From: an uncultured Gammaproteobacteria bacterium
Lineage (GTDB): Bacteria > Pseudomonadota > Gammaproteobacteria > Pseudomonadales > DT-91
DNA: 25,225 bases
NCBI GenBank assembly: GCA_929200485.1
Contig: CAKMZU010000009.1
Location: 1 to 25,225, forward strand
Direction: 5' to 3'
Under the pieces are notes generated by a model. It ran no database searches and was not told the DNA's origin. It saw only the letters and a list, made by a program, of their open reading frames with translations. Shown here piece after piece: positions 22,037 to 25,225 of the stretch. How positions within the stretch are numbered: position 1 is the stretch's first letter; each line of letters opens with the position of its first letter. A program made the translations under genes and the position numbers.

Positions 22037-22711
22037 ATGTTTTCGAATAAAAAAGCGCTCTTATTTGATCTCGACGGCACGCTTGTTGATAGCGTTGGCG
22101 ATTTACACATGGCAGTCAATGAGATGCTGAAATCCTTTGATTCACCAAGTGTTTCGGTTACGCATATCAAGTCTTGGGTGGGCAATGGTTCTTTTCGTTT
22201 GGTTGAAAGGGCGCTGGCCAATGCAAAACTCACTGCCATTGATCTTGATGTCGCCCATGAAACATTCTTATCAGCGTATCGAAATACGCATCATGCGAAT
22301 ACCACGCTCTGTTCTGGAGTGAAAAAAGCGCTGACGTATTTTTTAGAGAAGCATTTTTTGATGGCCATCATCACCAATAAACCCTTGCAGTTTGTGCCAG
22401 AATTATTAGAGCAGCAAGGTATTGATCAATATTTCGATATGGTACTCGGTGGTGATAGTTTAGCTGAGAAAAAGCCATCACCTGCACCTTTGCTATTTGT
22501 CGCACAGGAGTTAAATGTTGATATTGATGCCTGTTTGATGATTGGCGATTCTGAAACTGATATTCTCGCGGCTAACGCTTGTGGTATGCAGTCTGTTGTT
22601 TTATCAGAGGGGTATCATCAAGGGATCGATGTTAACCAATTGGGTGCAGATGCCATTATTGATTCTATCGACGAGCTAATCGGGTTAGTCAATGATCCTT
22701 CTGATCGATAA
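22037..22711 (+). CDS. gph: Phosphoglycolate phosphatase (HAD family)
   Basis: Dephosphorylates 2-phosphoglycolate, a by-product of oxidative DNA 3'-end repair. The 224-residue protein is a HAD phosphatase with the nucleophile motif FDLDGTLVDS at residues 10-19, a helical cap domain, the lysine in EKKPSPAP and the acidic motif IGDSETD. The position directly after rpe is the conserved gammaproteobacterial arrangement, supporting Gph over other HAD enzymes. Its last 20 bases overlap the start of trpG. In Pseudomonas-type genomes trpE would stand here. Confidence 0.92.
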   Translation: MFSNKKALLFDLDGTLVDSVGDLHMAVNEMLKSFDSPSVSVTHIKSWVGNGSFRLVERALANAKLTAIDLDVAHETFLSAYRNTHHANTTLCSGVKKALTYFLEKHFLMAIITNKPLQFVPELLEQQGIDQYFDMVLGGDSLAEKKPSPAPLLFVAQELNVDIDACLMIGDSETDILAANACGMQSVVLSEGYHQGIDVNQLGADAIIDSIDELIGLVNDPSDR

Positions 22712-23321
22712 CTTTGACTCTTTCACCTTTAATGTCGTGAGGTATTTTAAAGAATTGTCCTCTGATGTGATGGTCGTTAAAAATAATGCCATCACGCTCG
22801 ATGAAATTGAACAGATTGATCCTGAGTTAATTGTTTTATCTCCAGGGCCTGGGCGCCCTGAAGATGCAGGTATTTGTTTATCCGTCGTTGATCGATTTCA
22901 TGCAATAAAACCGATTCTTGGTATCTGCCTGGGGCATCAGGTGATTGCACAATATTTCGGCGCGAAAATTATTCATGCAAAAGAATTGATTCACGGCAAA
23001 GCATCAGAGATCACTCATCAAAATGAATATTTATTTGATCGACTACCTTCGCCTTTTAAGGCAACCCGATATCATTCACTTGTTGTCGATGCAGAGTCAC
23101 TACCTAATGAATTGTCGATTATTGCCTCAACCCAAACTGAGTCGGGTGAGTCGGGTGAATTGGATGAAGTGATGGCAATCGCGCACAGGCAGTACCCTGT
23201 TTTTGGCGTTCAGTTTCATCCAGAAGCGGTGTTAACTGAATACGGTCATCAAATTTTATCGAATTTTATTGTCTGTGGTCTACAAAGCTCGCAAACAGTA
23301 AAGGAGTTATTATGGAGTTAA
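22692..23321 (+). CDS. trpG: Anthranilate synthase glutamine amidotransferase component (TrpG/PabA)
   Basis: Class I glutamine amidotransferase that supplies ammonia to the chorismate-using subunit for anthranilate or, in the amphibolic form, aminodeoxychorismate. The 209-residue product begins MILLIDNFDSFTFNVV, has the oxyanion block PGPGRPEDAG (51-60), the nucleophile Cys79 in LGICLGHQ and the catalytic His176 and Glu178 in FHPEAV. It starts inside the gph end (20-base overlap) and ends 10 bases inside trpD, so it is translationally coupled on both sides. No trpE or pabB partner is in the window. Either TrpE is encoded elsewhere or this protein mainly serves folate synthesis. Sequence alone does not separate TrpG from PabA. 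The trpD-trpC context favours TrpG. Confidence 0.9.
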   Translation: MILLIDNFDSFTFNVVRYFKELSSDVMVVKNNAITLDEIEQIDPELIVLSPGPGRPEDAGICLSVVDRFHAIKPILGICLGHQVIAQYFGAKIIHAKELIHGKASEITHQNEYLFDRLPSPFKATRYHSLVVDAESLPNELSIIASTQTESGESGELDEVMAIAHRQYPVFGVQFHPEAVLTEYGHQILSNFIVCGLQSSQTVKELLWS

Positions 23322-24346
23322 CAGCAGTGGAACTAATAAAAGCAACACAACAGCTTGTTGATGGCAAAGATTTAAGTGCGACCGAAATGTCTCAGGCTTT
23401 TTTGGAGATTATGTCGGGTAAAGCCACCGATGCCCAAATTGGTGGTTTTTTAGTTGCTCTTAGAATGAAAGGGGAAACCGTTCAGGAAGTTGCCTCTGCG
23501 GCAAAAGTGATGCGTGAATTATCAACCAAAGTCGATGTTGCAGATGCTACATTGGATATTGTCGGTACCGGTGGTGATGGTGCAAAAATATTTAATGTAT
23601 CAACCGCCAGCACCTTTGTTGCAGCAGCTGCAGGTGCCAAGGTTGCCAAGCATGGTAACCGCTCTGTTACCAGTTCATCCGGTATGGCTGATGTTCTTGA
23701 GGCTGCAGGAATTAATTTGAATTTAAGTGCCAGGCAAATCGCCTATTGCATTGAGCAAACAGGTTTGGGCTTTATGTTTGCCGTTAATCACCATCAGTCG
23801 ATGAAGTATGCAGTTGGACCTAGAAAAGAGTTAGGTCTTCGTACCGTTTTTAATCAACTAGGGCCCTTGACCAATCCAGCGGGCGCAACCCATCATGTCA
23901 TCGGTGTTTATGACCCTGAATTGGTTTTACCTTTTGCTGAAGTATTAAGAGAGCTTGGTAGTAAACATGCTTTGGTGGTTTGTTCTGAGGATCGGTTGGA
24001 CGAGTTTTCAATAGCGGCAGATAGTCAGGTTGCTGAGCTGAAAGAAGGCAACATTGAACAGTATAAAGTCAGCCCGGAATCGCTCGGCTTAAATCGCTCA
24101 TCGCTTGATAGTCTTCGTGTCGAATCGCCGGATGAGAGCCTGGCGCTTATTAAAAAGGCGTTAAAGCAACAGGATACACCTGCATCTGATATGATAGCGC
24201 TCAATGCGGGTGCTGCGATTTATGCCGCCGACCTGACCCTGACGTTAAAGCAAGGGGTTGAGATGGCGCAGGATATTATGGTTTCAGGCTTAGCCCTTGA
24301 AAAAATGAAAGACTTTATTGAATTTACCCGGTTTGTAAAAGAGTAA
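23312..24346 (+). CDS. trpD: Anthranilate phosphoribosyltransferase
   Basis: Joins anthranilate to PRPP in the second step of tryptophan synthesis. The 344-residue protein has the family signatures GTGGDG (85-90), NVSTASTF, and KHGNRSVTSSSGMADVLEA (113-131) for PRPP and anthranilate binding, followed by the GPLTNPAG and HALVV blocks. A strong ribosome site (AAGGAG) precedes the ATG, and the gene overlaps trpG by 10 bases. It is a free-standing TrpD, not fused to TrpG as in enterobacteria, again a Pseudomonas-like arrangement. trpC follows after 20 bases. Confidence 0.97.
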   Translation: MELTAVELIKATQQLVDGKDLSATEMSQAFLEIMSGKATDAQIGGFLVALRMKGETVQEVASAAKVMRELSTKVDVADATLDIVGTGGDGAKIFNVSTASTFVAAAAGAKVAKHGNRSVTSSSGMADVLEAAGINLNLSARQIAYCIEQTGLGFMFAVNHHQSMKYAVGPRKELGLRTVFNQLGPLTNPAGATHHVIGVYDPELVLPFAEVLRELGSKHALVVCSEDRLDEFSIAADSQVAELKEGNIEQYKVSPESLGLNRSSLDSLRVESPDESLALIKKALKQQDTPASDMIALNAGAAIYAADLTLTLKQGVEMAQDIMVSGLALEKMKDFIEFTRFVKE

Positions 24347-24366
24347 TTTAGCAGAGAATCCCCCAA

Positions 24367-25176
24367 ATGAGTGATACCCCTGATGTGCTAAAAAAAATCA
24401 TACAACGCAAGTATGAAGAAATTAGCGAACGTGAAGCGAAAGTATCCATCAAGGACCTTGAAAAAAAAGCCGAAGAACAATCCGCTTGCCGTGGATTTAT
24501 CGATGCGTTAAATCGTAAAAAACAAGCAGGTGTTTCTGCGGTGATCGCAGAAATAAAAAAAGCGTCACCTAGTAAAGGCGTTATTCGTGAAGATTTTCAA
24601 CCGGTTGAGATTGCAACCGCTTATGAATCTGCAGGCGCTGCGTGCTTGTCTGTATTGACCGATAAGGATTACTTTCAAGGCCACGAAGATTTTTTAATTG
24701 CAGCAAGAGAAGCGACGTCTTTGCCTGTGATTCGCAAAGATTTTCTGGTTGAACCTTATCAAATTTTAGAAGCACGAGCCATTGGGGCAGATTGTGTGTT
24801 GTTAATTGTGGCGGCTTTCTTATCTGCTCCGAATAAGCTAAAGCATCTGTATGACTTGGCTGTTTCAATGGGGATGGATGTTTTAGTTGAGGTGCATAAT
24901 GCGCAGGAATTGACGCTTGCTTTGGCGTTAGATCTTAACGTGGTAGGCATTAATAACCGTAACCTGCATAATTTTGATACAAGCTTAGATACTACGTTGA
25001 ATTTGATGAAAGAAATCCCTTCGTCGGTCACTATTGTGACTGAAAGTGGCATTCATACGACGGAAGATGTTGCGTTAATGCGAAAAAATGACATTCATGC
25101 ATTTTTAGTGGGCGAAGCTTTTATGCGATACAATGATCCAGGTCAAGGTGTCCGTGATCTTTTCGGTCGTTTATAG
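24367..25176 (+). CDS. trpC: Indole-3-glycerol phosphate synthase
   Basis: Closes the indole ring of carboxyphenylaminodeoxyribulose phosphate in tryptophan synthesis. The 269-residue TIM-barrel protein shows VIAEIKKASPSKG with the catalytic Lys, CLSVLTDKDYFQG, LPVIRKDFLVEPYQI with the second catalytic Lys, VGINNRNLHNF, and the phosphate-binding end VTESGIHTTEDV and FLVGEAFMR. It is monofunctional, without the fused TrpF domain of E. coli. It is the last gene of the visible operon. The remaining 49 bases to the window end show no gene or clear terminator. Confidence 0.97.
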   Translation: MSDTPDVLKKIIQRKYEEISEREAKVSIKDLEKKAEEQSACRGFIDALNRKKQAGVSAVIAEIKKASPSKGVIREDFQPVEIATAYESAGAACLSVLTDKDYFQGHEDFLIAAREATSLPVIRKDFLVEPYQILEARAIGADCVLLIVAAFLSAPNKLKHLYDLAVSMGMDVLVEVHNAQELTLALALDLNVVGINNRNLHNFDTSLDTTLNLMKEIPSSVTIVTESGIHTTEDVALMRKNDIHAFLVGEAFMRYNDPGQGVRDLFGRL

Positions 25177-25225
25177 GGTGTCTAAGGGAAGCAGAAGATA
25201 AAAAGTTACCGTTTTTAGCAGACAG

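Overview
The window reads as a chromosomal segment of an AT-rich gammaproteobacterium. The housekeeping order (cca, apaH, apaG, rsmA, pdxA, surA, lptD on the minus strand, amgK and murU divergent on the plus strand, then rpe, gph, trpG, trpD, trpC) resembles Pseudomonas and Oceanospirillales-type genomes. A eukaryote-like RING-H2 protein and several small exported proteins of no recognised family suggest a host-associated lifestyle. An Endozoicomonas-like or Legionella-like bacterium would fit, but the sequence alone does not settle the genus.

Layout. Bases 1-3076 are accessory: an exported protein with a C-terminal RING-H2 finger (388-1845), a long gene-poor stretch holding a degenerate cobalamin-riboswitch-like element (2001-2166), and a small exported hydrophobic protein (2618-3076). 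Bases 3288-7073 form a metal-uptake unit: an intact cobalamin riboswitch followed by NikK-like (DUF4198), CbiM/NikM, NikL-like, CbiQ and CbiO genes, an energy-coupling-factor transporter most likely for cobalt. Bases 7236-8130 hold two convergent small secreted proteins, one with a striking double CxxCxxCxxC motif. Bases 8283-16941 are the conserved minus-strand block for tRNA maturation, dinucleotide hydrolysis, 16S rRNA methylation, vitamin B6 synthesis and outer-membrane biogenesis. Bases 17045-18765 are the MurNAc-recycling pair amgK-murU. Bases 19000-21271 are a second accessory patch: a small exported protein and three 525-bp-type tandem copies of a related gene, the first having lost its start and signal peptide through a 138-bp deletion. 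Bases 21293-25176 are an rpe-gph-trpG-trpD-trpC operon behind a good sigma-70 promoter. trpE is absent from its usual place between gph and trpG.

Most interesting signal. At least four genes plus one broken copy (2618, 19000, 19851, 20256, 20781) share one design: signal peptide, three Gly/Ala-rich hydrophobic helices and a polar tail. In the tandem array the signal peptide and tail are nearly constant while the core varies, and the two closest copies differ only by amino-acid-changing substitutions. This looks like a diversifying family of exported proteins that I cannot assign to a known family. The RING-H2 protein and the duplicated B12 riboswitch are further candidates for follow-up.
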